Position numbers and translations under genes: made by a program. The notes beneath the pieces were generated by a model, which saw only the letters and a list, made by a program, of their open reading frames with translations, was not told the DNA's origin and ran no database searches. DNA of 64,000 nucleotides from Clostridium pasteurianum DSM 525 = ATCC 6013. Lineage in GTDB: Bacteria > Bacillota > Clostridia > Clostridiales > Clostridiaceae. Shown here in pieces: positions 8,169 to 16,551 of this stretch. Where the stretch lies: positions 124,001-188,000 of the forward strand of contig NZ_CP009268.1 of assembly GCF_000807255.1 (NCBI RefSeq). The letters are read 5' to 3'. Position 1 is the first letter of the stretch, and each line of letters begins with the position of its first letter.

Positions 8169-9500
8169 TTGCATAAGAGGGTAATATGTATTGTCATGGC
8201 AGTAGGTATTGTATTTGGTGCAGGTAGTAAAGCGTTTGCAGAACCTTCCTTAAATGACCAGCTAAATGCATCTAAGGAGCAATATAGTCAAAGCCAGGCA
8301 GCATTAAATGCGTCAAGTGCCAAATATGCTGAATTGGAGAACAAAATACAAGATTTGGACATTAAAATCCAAAAAAGTATGGTTGAGGCAGAGCAAATTA
8401 AAGAAAAAATCAGCACAGTTCAAGGAAACATAGCTAAAGAAAAAAAGAATTTGGAAAGAGCACAGCAGCGGGTAAAAGATGAACAGGAAATGTATAAAGG
8501 CAGACTAAGAGCAATGTACATATCAGGTAATGATGGATATTTAAATGCTTTACTAGATTCAGAGGGAATAAGTGACTTTATATCAAAAGTAGATAATATA
8601 GCTAAAGTTGCTGAATTTGACAATAAATTAATAGCTTCATTAAATGAAAGACAGAAAGAAGTTGAAAGCAAGAAAAATTTACTAGAAAAGAATGAAAATC
8701 AATTACTTTCATTACAAAATGAAAGTAATAAAAATTTAGCTGATTTAGGAAAACAGAAAGTAGCTCAAGAACCTTTAGTGGCGCAATATAAGGCTGAGAT
8801 GGCAGCCGCTACTATAGCTAGTGCCAATGCAAAAGCACAGGTAGATACTATAAATAATAAAATAGATGAACAGAAAAAGGCAGAAGAAGCAGCAGCGCAG
8901 GCAGCACGTGAAGCGGCACAAAGAGAAGCACAAAATAAAGCAAAAGCGGTTCAGGAAGCTTCTACTCAAGTAGCAGCGGCTACTACACCTGTAATTAATA
9001 GAGGCGCACAAGTATCTGTGCCATCAGTACAAACAACAACTTCTTCATCAAGAAATTCAACTAGTTCTACAGCAACAAATAACTCCGGGGATTCAAAGCC
9101 ATCAACAGGTACAAGCACTTCAAATTCAAATGTATCTAGTGCTTCCAGTGGATCTGTAGTTGGATATGCACAACAGTTTCTTGGAGTAAAATATGTTTGG
9201 GGAGGTACAAGCCCTAGCGGATTTGACTGCTCTGGTTTTGTACAGTATGTATATGCACATTTTGGAGTATCAATACCTAGGACAAGCCAAGCTCAATTTG
9301 GAGCAGGAACAGCTGTAAGTCAATCAAATCTTCAGCCGGGAGATCTGGTATTTTTCCATGATGATGGATCAGGTCCAGGACATGTTGGTATGTATATAGG
9401 CGGCGGAAATATAATACATGCACCACATACTGGAGATGTAGTAAAAATTGTTCCACTTTCCTATATGAGCGGATATTGTGGAGCAAGAAGAGTGAGATAG
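8169..9500 (+). CDS. Secreted NlpC/P60 peptidoglycan hydrolase with coiled coil (PcsB/CwlO-like)
   Basis: A 443-aa exported protein. Signal peptide (about 1-24) ends ..KAFA|EP. A long coiled coil (about 30-250) rich in Lys/Glu/Gln includes MYISGNDGYLNALLDSEGISDFISK, the PcsB-type segment. A Ser/Thr/Asn linker (about 285-320) leads to a C-terminal NlpC/P60 domain with FDCSGFVQYVY (Cys about 353), GHVGMYIGGG and IIHAPHTGD (His). Such D,L-endopeptidases cleave murein stem peptides at septa and are often gated by FtsEX. TTG start with RBS AAGGGGGAA. Its own terminator overlaps its stop codon. Paralogue of the next gene. Confidence 0.9.
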   Translation: MHKRVICIVMAVGIVFGAGSKAFAEPSLNDQLNASKEQYSQSQAALNASSAKYAELENKIQDLDIKIQKSMVEAEQIKEKISTVQGNIAKEKKNLERAQQRVKDEQEMYKGRLRAMYISGNDGYLNALLDSEGISDFISKVDNIAKVAEFDNKLIASLNERQKEVESKKNLLEKNENQLLSLQNESNKNLADLGKQKVAQEPLVAQYKAEMAAATIASANAKAQVDTINNKIDEQKKAEEAAAQAAREAAQREAQNKAKAVQEASTQVAAATTPVINRGAQVSVPSVQTTTSSSRNSTSSTATNNSGDSKPSTGTSTSNSNVSSASSGSVVGYAQQFLGVKYVWGGTSPSGFDCSGFVQYVYAHFGVSIPRTSQAQFGAGTAVSQSNLQPGDLVFFHDDGSGPGHVGMYIGGGNIIHAPHTGDVVKIVPLSYMSGYCGARRVR

Positions 9501-9521
9501 ATTTAATCTATCTCTTTTTTT
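9494..9521 (+). terminator. Terminator overlapping the stop of the first NlpC/P60 gene
   Basis: Perfect 10-bp stem GAGATAGATT/AATCTATCTC with a 1-base centre (effective loop about 5) and seven T. The stem begins inside the last codons of the gene. Confidence 0.92.
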
Positions 9522-9738
9522 ATGTAAATAAAAGTCTAAAATTAATATATAATAGCATATAAAAGAGGAAATGGGAGTATTTATGTTCAATTCTTGTGAA
9601 ATGAACAATTGAGATATATAAGTGTATTATCATAAAATTCTTGTTAATGATATAATTAAAAAGTAATTTTGAAAATTAATCATTATAACACATAGTTTTA
9701 TGAAAATATATATGTACAACTAAAAAGGGGGAATTTAG

Positions 9739-10878
9739 GTGCATAAAAAATTGCTATGTGCTGTTATGGCTTTGGGTATTACTTTTTCAATTGGTGGAAA
9801 TGTTTTAGCAGAACCATCTTTGGATGATCAGCTTAATGCGGCACAAGCTCAATATAATGAAGGACAGAGTAGACTAACTTCAGCACAGAAAAAGGCTAGG
9901 GATTTACAAAATAAGATACAAGATATTGATAATGAGATTCAACTAGGAATCAATAAAGTTGAAACTTTAAATGGCAAAATAAATGATACAGAGGCTAATA
10001 TAAAAATATCACAGGAAAGAATAAAGAAATCGGAATATAATATAAAGACAGAGCAGCGCAAATATAATCAAACTATTAGAACTATGTATATTAATGGGAA
10101 CAATAGTTATCTAGATACATTACTGCAGTCCAAAGGAATCAGTGACTTTATTTCCAAAATTGATAATGTAAAAGTAGTTGCAGAATATAATGATAGGATT
10201 ATTACAGATTTGAATTCTAGAAAAAATGAAGTGGAAATAAAAAAGAATGTATTAAATATAGAAAAGAAAAAGCTTGTTGGACTTAAAGAAGAACAGAATC
10301 AAAAGCTTACTGCTTTAAACAGACAGAAAGAAGAACAAACTCCTCTTATTGAACGAGCTAATTCAGAGGTTAGTGAAGCACAGCAGTTCAGTGCATCTGC
10401 AAACTCTCAAATTTCAGCTATAAATCAAAGAGTTCAAGCTGCAAGGGCAGCAGTACAATCAAATGGAAGTGCAGCTGTTGTTTCAATTAATAGAGGCGGT
10501 AGTATACCGAAGGTAACTGGAGGTTATTCTAGTGATGCTATAGTAACCTATGCTGCAAGCTTTCAGGGGGTACCATATGTTTGGGGAGGTACAAGCCCTA
10601 ATCCTGGGTTTGACTGTTCAGGATTTGTACAGTATGTATATGCTCATTTTGGTATATCAATACCTAGAGTAACTCAAGATCAATTTAGATTTGGAACTTC
10701 TGTCGGTGCATCAGATCTTCAACCAGGAGACTTGGTGTTTTTTGGAAGCGGGCCGAGTCATGTAGGTATGTACATAGGAGGAGGATTAATGATACATGCA
10801 CCAAGAACTGGCGATGTAGTAAAAATTGTACCTCTTTCAAGTCATGGCAATTATGTAGGAGCTAGAAGAGTAAGGTAG
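9739..10878 (+). CDS. Secreted NlpC/P60 peptidoglycan hydrolase, paralogue 2
   Basis: A 379-aa protein with the same architecture as the preceding gene: signal peptide ending VLAEP, coiled coil (about 30-235, with MYINGNNSYLDTLLQSKGISDFISK), a much shorter linker, and an NlpC/P60 domain with FDCSGFVQYVY (Cys about 291), SHVGMYIGGG and MIHAPRTGD. GTG start with RBS AAAGGGGGAA. The two arose by tandem duplication. They differ mainly in the length of the Ser-rich linker, and separate terminators and leader regions suggest independent regulation. Confidence 0.9.
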   Translation: MHKKLLCAVMALGITFSIGGNVLAEPSLDDQLNAAQAQYNEGQSRLTSAQKKARDLQNKIQDIDNEIQLGINKVETLNGKINDTEANIKISQERIKKSEYNIKTEQRKYNQTIRTMYINGNNSYLDTLLQSKGISDFISKIDNVKVVAEYNDRIITDLNSRKNEVEIKKNVLNIEKKKLVGLKEEQNQKLTALNRQKEEQTPLIERANSEVSEAQQFSASANSQISAINQRVQAARAAVQSNGSAAVVSINRGGSIPKVTGGYSSDAIVTYAASFQGVPYVWGGTSPNPGFDCSGFVQYVYAHFGISIPRVTQDQFRFGTSVGASDLQPGDLVFFGSGPSHVGMYIGGGLMIHAPRTGDVVKIVPLSSHGNYVGARRVR

Positions 10879-10920
10879 AATTATAAAGAATTTAAATAAT
10901 TAGTAAATTTTAATAACTTA

Positions 10921-10967
10921 AAAATGGTAATATCAAAATTTAAATTGTTTTTGATATTACCATTTTT
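10921..10967. terminator. Bidirectional terminator between NlpC/P60 gene and abrB
   Basis: 18-bp perfect stem (AAAATGGTAATATCAAAA and complement) with T-runs on both strands, between convergent genes. Confidence 0.92.
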
Positions 10968-10984
10968 CGTGCTATTAATAAAAT

Positions 10985-11230
10985 TTATTTTCCTTGCTTT
11001 AATTCCTCTAGACATGATTTGCAAATATTCTTGCCTTTATAATTAGTAACATCTCTAGCATCACCACAGAATATACAAGCTGGTTCATACTTTTTTAATA
11101 TTATTTGTTCGCCATCTACGTAAATTTCTAAAGCATCCTTTTCAGCTATATTTAAAGTTCTTCTTAATTCTATGGGAATAACTATTCTACCTAACTCGTC
11201 CACTCTTCTTACAACACCTATTGATTTCAT
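10985..11230 (-). CDS. abrB: AbrB-family transition-state regulator
   Basis: An 81-aa DNA-binding protein. Residues 1-50 form the swapped-hairpin AbrB domain (GVVRRVDELGRIVIPIELRR, then ALEIYVDGEQIILKKY). A short C-terminal part carries CIFC and CKSC, a zinc-ribbon-like pair seen in clostridial AbrB proteins. AbrB represses transition-state and sporulation genes during growth. RBS AAGGAGG precedes the ATG. A Spo0A-type box lies 28 bases upstream, consistent with the known repression of abrB by Spo0A~P. It is followed by a strong terminator shared with the convergent gene. Confidence 0.95.
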   Translation of the reverse strand: MKSIGVVRRVDELGRIVIPIELRRTLNIAEKDALEIYVDGEQIILKKYEPACIFCGDARDVTNYKGKNICKSCLEELKQGK

Positions 11231-11257
11231 TTTGTATATCCTCCTTAAATCACATTA

Positions 11258-11264
11258 TTCGACA
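11258..11264 (-). promoter_or_regulatory. Putative Spo0A box upstream of abrB
   Basis: TGTCGAA on the minus strand, a perfect match to the core 0A box, 28 bases upstream of the abrB start codon. The motif is short, but its location fits established Spo0A control of abrB. Confidence 0.6.
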
Positions 11265-11741
11265 AAAGCATATTTAGATAATAACAAATATTACAATAAA
11301 AGTCAATAAATTTATTTTATTTTTATCTTTTATTACAAATTTCTTGTTAAATTCCATCTATAGTAAATATACTACCATATTATAGAAATGTCAATGTATT
11401 TTTTCTAAATTATTACAATAATAGATATACCAGTTTAATAAATTAAATATTAACTATAAATAGACAAAATATTAATACATTTACTTAAAGGTAAATATAA
11501 ATAATGAACTGTAATGTAAATGTTTAAGAATTATTTTGCTATTGTAAAAAGCTATCAAGTAATAATTGTTAGTAAGACTAAAATTCATGTATGTTATAAT
11601 ATAAATAATATATTTAATTCAATATACAGTATATTGAATTGAATTTAAATACTATATATAGATATTAAAACATAAATAAGTTATTTATGCAATTTATTTT
11701 AAATAAAGAATAAATTATAAAGAAATGGAGAAATATTAGAA
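11265..11741. other. Long AT-rich divergent intergenic region with an 11-bp palindrome
   Basis: About 480 bases between abrB and the rightward HD-domain gene, extremely AT-rich, with no coding frame seen. One clear structure is a perfect inverted repeat at 11616-11640: AATTCAATATA, 3-base centre, TATATTGAATT. It lies about 100 bases upstream of the next start codon and is a candidate operator. Confidence 0.5.
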
Positions 11742-12944
11742 ATGATCAATTTAATAAGAAAAATGGAAGAAATTTTTAAGAGTTTAAATGGAGAGGCCTA
11801 TTTGGTAAATGGTTATGTAATAGAAAAGCTTATAAAGCCCAGTGCTAATATAAAAAAAATAGACATTATGTATAAAGGTAATATAGATGATCTTTTTAAA
11901 TTATCTAAAGAAAATTTAAATTATAATATTAGATTATATAATAATGAAAAAATGTTAATAATAGAAGATAATAGGAATACATTGAAAATAATTGAGTTAA
12001 TTAATAAAGATATAGAAGAATATCTTAAAGATGCAGATTATACTATGAATGCAATATCAGTAAAGCTTATAGATAATAAAATTATTGATCCCTATCAAGG
12101 AAGAAATCATATAAAAAGAAGAATTATACAAGAAGTTAATGATAAAAGTATTGAAAATCATCCATTGGCCATATTAAAGGGAATTAATTATTATATTAAA
12201 TACGGAATGCATTTTAGTATTGATACTGAATTACATATAAGACAACAGAGGAAAAGGTTAAGAGATAATTATAAAAGTAAATTATTAAAGGAACTTATGA
12301 ATATCATAAATGCAGATAAAACTGGTGTAGCATTTAATGTATTGGATCAATATTCTATTTTAGAAAATTTGTTACCTTATATTAATGAACTTAAGAGCAT
12401 TGGAAAGTGTAAATATCATATAGAAGATGTTTTTACCCATATGAATACTTCTTATGAAGTGTTAAAAGATATTCAGTATGGAAAAATAAAGTTAAAAGGA
12501 TTAGATATAGATATATTTAATAGGAATATAGATGGATATAATTTGATAGATTTTTTAGCTCTAACTGTTTTTTTACATGATATTGGAAAATATAAAACTT
12601 ATAAAAAAGATAATATTAAAGTAAGTTTTATTAATCATGATGTAGTTGGTAAGGATATAATGAAAGATGTTTGTAAAGAGTTGTATATTCCTAAAGCTGC
12701 AGAAGATATAATTTGCAATGTAATAGAGGCGCATATGTATCCTTTAAAATTATTTAACATAAAAGATGATATACAAGAATTTAATAAAGAGTTAAATCTA
12801 TTTATTAATAGATATGGAGAATATTATATATATATAACTATAGCCTCTTATTGTGATATTATAGCTACTACTACCTATTATGATCCAGATAATAAAGCAG
12901 AAGAATATAAAAGTTTTATTGAGAAACTTTTAAAAATCAAATAA
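11742..12944 (+). CDS. CCA-adding-enzyme-like protein with degenerate nucleotidyltransferase site and HD domain
   Basis: A 400-aa protein. The N-terminal third resembles the class II tRNA nucleotidyltransferase/poly(A) polymerase head: the later motif DYTMNAISVKLIDNKIIDPYQG matches the family's (F/Y)TxNAxA...DPxxG. However, the catalytic entrance is eroded: GGxVRD is replaced by VNGYVIEKL and the metal-binding DxD by KIDI, so one Asp is missing. The C-terminal half is an HD domain with intact-looking FLHDIGK, NHDVVGKDIM and EAH. It is probably not a CCA-adding enzyme; the HD phosphohydrolase may be the active part. ATG start behind AATGGAG. Confidence 0.75.
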   Translation: MINLIRKMEEIFKSLNGEAYLVNGYVIEKLIKPSANIKKIDIMYKGNIDDLFKLSKENLNYNIRLYNNEKMLIIEDNRNTLKIIELINKDIEEYLKDADYTMNAISVKLIDNKIIDPYQGRNHIKRRIIQEVNDKSIENHPLAILKGINYYIKYGMHFSIDTELHIRQQRKRLRDNYKSKLLKELMNIINADKTGVAFNVLDQYSILENLLPYINELKSIGKCKYHIEDVFTHMNTSYEVLKDIQYGKIKLKGLDIDIFNRNIDGYNLIDFLALTVFLHDIGKYKTYKKDNIKVSFINHDVVGKDIMKDVCKELYIPKAAEDIICNVIEAHMYPLKLFNIKDDIQEFNKELNLFINRYGEYYIYITIASYCDIIATTTYYDPDNKAEEYKSFIEKLLKIK

Positions 12945-12988
12945 TTCTTGCATAAATATAGCGTAGTTTTTCACATACTTTAAATAAG

Positions 12989-13239
12989 TTATACACATAC
13001 CAAATGTGGATAATGTGGATAAAAAAAATGTAGTTTTATAAACTTAGTAAATATCAACGTTGTATATAATTATATACTTATGCACAGTTTTTGTGGATTA
13101 AGTGCTTAAAATTGTGGACAAGTGTGAATGATGTGTATAACTTATGCTGATGAAGGAGAGCATAAAATAAATTTCATTTGTCAAAATGTTAACTCTTGTC
13201 GAAATTAAGTAAAGTATAATTAAAATCAACTGTGGATTA
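12989..13239. promoter_or_regulatory. Cluster of DnaA-box-like 9-mers
   Basis: Intergenic. Perfect TTATCCACA boxes (minus orientation) abut at 13005-13013 and 13014-13022. One-mismatch boxes are at 12989-12997 (TTATACACA), 13078-13086 (TTATGCACA), 13092-13100 (minus TAATCCACA), 13113-13121 (minus TTGTCCACA), 13132-13140 (minus TTATACACA) and 13231-13239 (minus TAATCCACA). Eight boxes lie in about 250 bases with no gene. B. subtilis has comparable intergenic DnaA-box clusters that titrate DnaA. No AT-rich unwinding element or dnaA gene is adjacent, so a titration or regulatory site is more likely than an origin. Confidence 0.7.
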
Positions 13240-13444
13240 TTTTATATATATAATATTTTTTCATATAATATGAAAAAATATTGAATTAGTACAGGATTAC
13301 TTATATTATAGTAGTTATGTAATTAATTTATTTTGTAGAAATGCGTAATAAATTAGCTGAAATAAATGTATATGTAAGAGATTGATTTTTAGATTTTATA
13401 TATAGAAAAAATAAGAGTTTTATATATTTAAGAAGGTGATTTTT

Positions 13445-14584
13445 TTGGAAGTATATATGGATAATAGTGCTACTACTAAACCCTATAGGGAAGTTATAGA
13501 AGAAATGGTGAATATTATGGAAAATTATTATGGTAATCCATCTTCAGCCTATAGCTTGGGTGTTAGAGCAGAAAAAAAATGTAATGAAGCAAGAAATATA
13601 ATTGCAAAGTCAATAAATGCAATTAAAGAGGAAATAATATTTACTTCGGGAGGCAGTGAAAGTAATAATTTCCTTATAAAAGGTTTTGTAAGAAGTGGTG
13701 GACATATAATTACAACTAAAATTGAACATCCTAGTGTTTTAAATACGTGTATGCAGCTAGAAAAGGAAGGCGTAAGTGTTACTTATTTAGACGTAGATGC
13801 GCGGGGTAAAGTTGATATGCAAATGTTAAAAGATAGTATAAATAAAGATACCCAAGTTGTTAGTATTATGCATGTAAATAATGAAATTGGAGTAATGCAG
13901 GATTTAGAGCATATAGGAAAAATAATTAAAGAAAAAAGCAGTAGAATAAAATTTCATGTAGATGCAGTTCAAAGCTATGGAAAAATTAATGTAGATGTTC
14001 GTAAATATAGTATAGACTTATTATCAGCCAGTGGGCATAAAATACATGGACCACGAGGTATTGGTTTTGCTTATATCAGAAAAGGTCTTGTTCCAAAGCC
14101 ATTGATTGAAGGCGGAGGGCAGGAAAGGAATTATAGATCAGGTACGGAAAATCTTGCAGCTATTTCCGCTATGTCAAAAGCTTCAGAAAAGATACATAAT
14201 AACATTAACAATAATTATGAGCATGTAAAAAATATTAAAAAATACTTTATAGATAAATTAAAAGATATAGATGATATTATAATAAGCAGTGAAATGGCCG
14301 AGGATTACCTTCCACATATACTAAATGTATCTTTTAAAGGCGTTAAAGCAGAAGTTCTATTACACTATCTTGAGGAATATGGAATCTACGTTTCCAATGG
14401 ATCTGCATGTTCGGCTAAAAGACATAATAGTAGTCATGTACTTAAGGCTATAGGCTTAAAGAATGATGAAATTCAAGGGGCTATAAGATTTAGTTTCAAT
14501 GAGAATAATTCATTTGAAGAAGTGGATTATGCTGTAGAGAAGATTTACAAAGGTTTACAAATGTTAAGGAGATTAAAAATATGA
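13445..14584 (+). CDS. Cysteine desulfurase (NifS/IscS family), ThiI partner
   Basis: PLP enzyme converting cysteine to alanine and protein-bound persulfide. 379 aa. Motifs: YMDNSATTKPY at the N-terminus, HxxxxxxxD around FHVDAVQSYGK, the PLP lysine in SASGHKIHGPRG (about residue 200), and the catalytic Cys in SNGSACSAKRH (about 322). The frame is open from a GTG at 13436, but AAGGTG spaced 7 bases from the TTG at 13445 favours that start. It overlaps thiI by 4 bases, like NifZ-ThiI in B. subtilis, so it most likely supplies sulfur for tRNA 4-thiouridine. Confidence 0.92.
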   Translation: MEVYMDNSATTKPYREVIEEMVNIMENYYGNPSSAYSLGVRAEKKCNEARNIIAKSINAIKEEIIFTSGGSESNNFLIKGFVRSGGHIITTKIEHPSVLNTCMQLEKEGVSVTYLDVDARGKVDMQMLKDSINKDTQVVSIMHVNNEIGVMQDLEHIGKIIKEKSSRIKFHVDAVQSYGKINVDVRKYSIDLLSASGHKIHGPRGIGFAYIRKGLVPKPLIEGGGQERNYRSGTENLAAISAMSKASEKIHNNINNNYEHVKNIKKYFIDKLKDIDDIIISSEMAEDYLPHILNVSFKGVKAEVLLHYLEEYGIYVSNGSACSAKRHNSSHVLKAIGLKNDEIQGAIRFSFNENNSFEEVDYAVEKIYKGLQMLRRLKI

Positions 14585-15732
14585 GAAAACTTATACTGGT
14601 GAAATATGCTTCAGAAATATTTTTGAAGGGTTTGAATAAAAATAAATTTGAGAAAAAACTTAAAGATAATATAAGATATGTATTAAAAGGGCTGGAATAT
14701 GAATTTATAACTGATCAAGGTAGATGGTTTATCTATTCAGAGGAAATAGAAGAACTGATAAACAGACTTAAGAGACTTTTTGGAATAGCAGAGCTTTGTG
14801 TAGTTACTGAGATAGAGACTAAAGTAGATAAAATATATGAAGAAGCTCTTAGAGAATTAAAGGAAAATGGAGCTAATACTTTTAAAGTAGAAACTAAGAG
14901 AGCAGACAAAAGTTTTCCTATGAATTCTATGGAGGTCAGTCAGAAAGTTGGGGCTTACATACTAAAGAATACAGAAGGATTATCGGTAGATGTAAAGAAT
15001 CCTGAATGCAGAGTGACTGTGGAAATAAGAAAAAATACTTATATATATTCTAAAAAGATAAAAGGGGCAGGTGGAATGCCTTATGGTACTAATGGTAAAA
15101 CCCTTCTTATGCTTTCCGGTGGTATAGATTCCCCTGTAGCTGGATATATGATGGCAAGAAGAGGAGTTGAACTTAGCTGTGTTTATTACCATAGTCATCC
15201 TTATACTAGTGAAAGAGCAAAGGAGAAGGTTAAAGAGCTTGCAAAAATTTTGCAAACTTATACAGGCAATATGACTCTTTATATAGTTCCATTTACAGAT
15301 ATTCAAATGAGTATAATTGAAAAATGCAGAAAAGATGAACTTACAATTATTATGAGAAGATTCATGATGAGAGTTGCCTGTGAGATTGCTGAAAAAAATG
15401 GTATTCACTCGGTATCAACTGGTGAAAGCATTGGTCAAGTAGCAAGTCAGACAATGGAGGGACTTGTAGTTAGTAATGATGCAGCAGACAGACCTGTTTT
15501 CAGACCTCTTATAGCTACAGATAAAGGAGATATTATGGATATTGCTAGGAATATAGGTACTTATGAAACTTCTATACTACCTTATGAAGATTGTTGCACT
15601 ATATTTGTACCAAAGCATCCAAAGACTAAGCCTATATTAAGGGAAATCATCAAAGAAGAATCAATACTTGATATAGATGTTTTAGTTAAAGAAGCTATAG
15701 AAAATATGGAAGTATGTAAGGATTTACCATAA
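14581..15732 (+). CDS. thiI: tRNA 4-thiouridine synthase ThiI
   Basis: A 383-aa enzyme adenylating and thiolating U8 of tRNA. It has an N-terminal ferredoxin-like plus THUMP domain (about 1-165) and a PP-loop ATPase with LMLSGGIDSPVAGYMMARRG (from about residue 178). The C-terminal rhodanese domain of the E. coli enzyme is absent, as in other Firmicutes, so sulfur presumably comes straight from the desulfurase encoded just upstream, with which it overlaps by ATGA. The conserved Cys near ESIGQVASQT and EDCCTIFVPKHP is visible. Ends at a strong terminator. Confidence 0.95.
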   Translation: MRKLILVKYASEIFLKGLNKNKFEKKLKDNIRYVLKGLEYEFITDQGRWFIYSEEIEELINRLKRLFGIAELCVVTEIETKVDKIYEEALRELKENGANTFKVETKRADKSFPMNSMEVSQKVGAYILKNTEGLSVDVKNPECRVTVEIRKNTYIYSKKIKGAGGMPYGTNGKTLLMLSGGIDSPVAGYMMARRGVELSCVYYHSHPYTSERAKEKVKELAKILQTYTGNMTLYIVPFTDIQMSIIEKCRKDELTIIMRRFMMRVACEIAEKNGIHSVSTGESIGQVASQTMEGLVVSNDAADRPVFRPLIATDKGDIMDIARNIGTYETSILPYEDCCTIFVPKHPKTKPILREIIKEESILDIDVLVKEAIENMEVCKDLP

Positions 15733-15740
15733 AAGCTATG

Positions 15741-15796
15741 AAAATCAATTTAAACTCAGTGAGAAATTGTATTCTAACTGAGTTTAAATTGATTTT
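15741..15796. terminator. Bidirectional terminator after thiI
   Basis: 20-bp perfect inverted repeat (AAAATCAATTTAAACTCAGT and complement) with a 16-base loop, between convergent genes. Confidence 0.85.
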
Positions 15797-15869
15797 ACAG
15801 TATTTTTAATTATTCTATTTTTTACTTCCAGAGTAAGTTGGTAATACTATTTATTACTATATATTTTGT

Positions 15870-16538
15870 TTAGTCTCGTTCTACATTTTCATAGGCAGAG
15901 GCAGCAAAATTAAAATCTTCCTCATCGGTTATTTCACCATAGTCATCTTCAGGAAGTTTAGGATAATAGTAGAGAATAAAACGTTCTTTATTCTGCATAT
16001 TTTCTATTAATATATATCTTTTGTCTTCTAAAGAATCTTGAACTATAGCTAATACGGTATACCTGTCATCTTTACCTGTATTATTATTTGTAAGATTAAG
16101 CATGGAATTTTGTGAATTATCAAAGAAAGCAACATTAGTTCTTTCATGATCACAGTAAGCAACATGTCTTCCCGCTTTACATCCATCACAACTGTCAAAT
16201 TTACAAACAGCTGTACATTTTAAGCATTTACATTGATGGCATTTTTTAAGTTGATCAAGTTCTTGATAATGATCTGACTTAAATGTTTTTAGTAAGTTAA
16301 CGTATTTATCTCCATCAATGAGACCTTTAAAAAAACCTCTATTTTTAGTTTCTTGATTTGTAGAATCCAAGAGATCCATGTATTTATCCAGTACAGGCTG
16401 TCTTGAATAATATTTTCTATTCTTAAGGATATTTTCATCTAGAAAATCTTTTATTTCGCTTATGGCAAAAGCTATGTCAGAATAGATTTTGCCATAATGC
16501 CTTTTTTCTTCTGAAATAAATTCTTCTGTTTTATTCAT
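15870..16538 (-). CDS. Cys-rich protein with DUF1292-like acidic C-terminus, in operon with pspA
   Basis: A 222-aa protein of unknown function. The N-terminal 95 residues are helical and charged. A central cysteine cluster (CHQCKCLKC, then CKFDSCDGCKAGRHVAYCDH, about residues 99-132) looks like a zinc-binding module. The C-terminal part (RYTVLAIVQDS..ERFILYYYPKLPEDDYGEITDEEDF) has the beta-rich, acidic character of DUF1292/YrzB proteins. It lies 13 bases downstream of pspA and is surely co-transcribed, suggesting a role in the same envelope-stress response. Confidence 0.7.
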   Translation of the reverse strand: MNKTEEFISEEKRHYGKIYSDIAFAISEIKDFLDENILKNRKYYSRQPVLDKYMDLLDSTNQETKNRGFFKGLIDGDKYVNLLKTFKSDHYQELDQLKKCHQCKCLKCTAVCKFDSCDGCKAGRHVAYCDHERTNVAFFDNSQNSMLNLTNNNTGKDDRYTVLAIVQDSLEDKRYILIENMQNKERFILYYYPKLPEDDYGEITDEEDFNFAASAYENVERD

Positions 16539-16551
16539 AATAGTTTTCCTC

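Noticed and set aside
13197-13203. Second TGTCGAA (Spo0A-box core) upstream of the cysteine desulfurase
   Set aside because: A single 7-base match about 240 bases from the gene, with no known Spo0A link to this gene; too weak to call.
12945-13444. Replication origin
   Set aside because: DnaA-type boxes are present, but dnaA, dnaN, rpmH and a clear unwinding element are not adjacent, and flanking genes are not origin genes.
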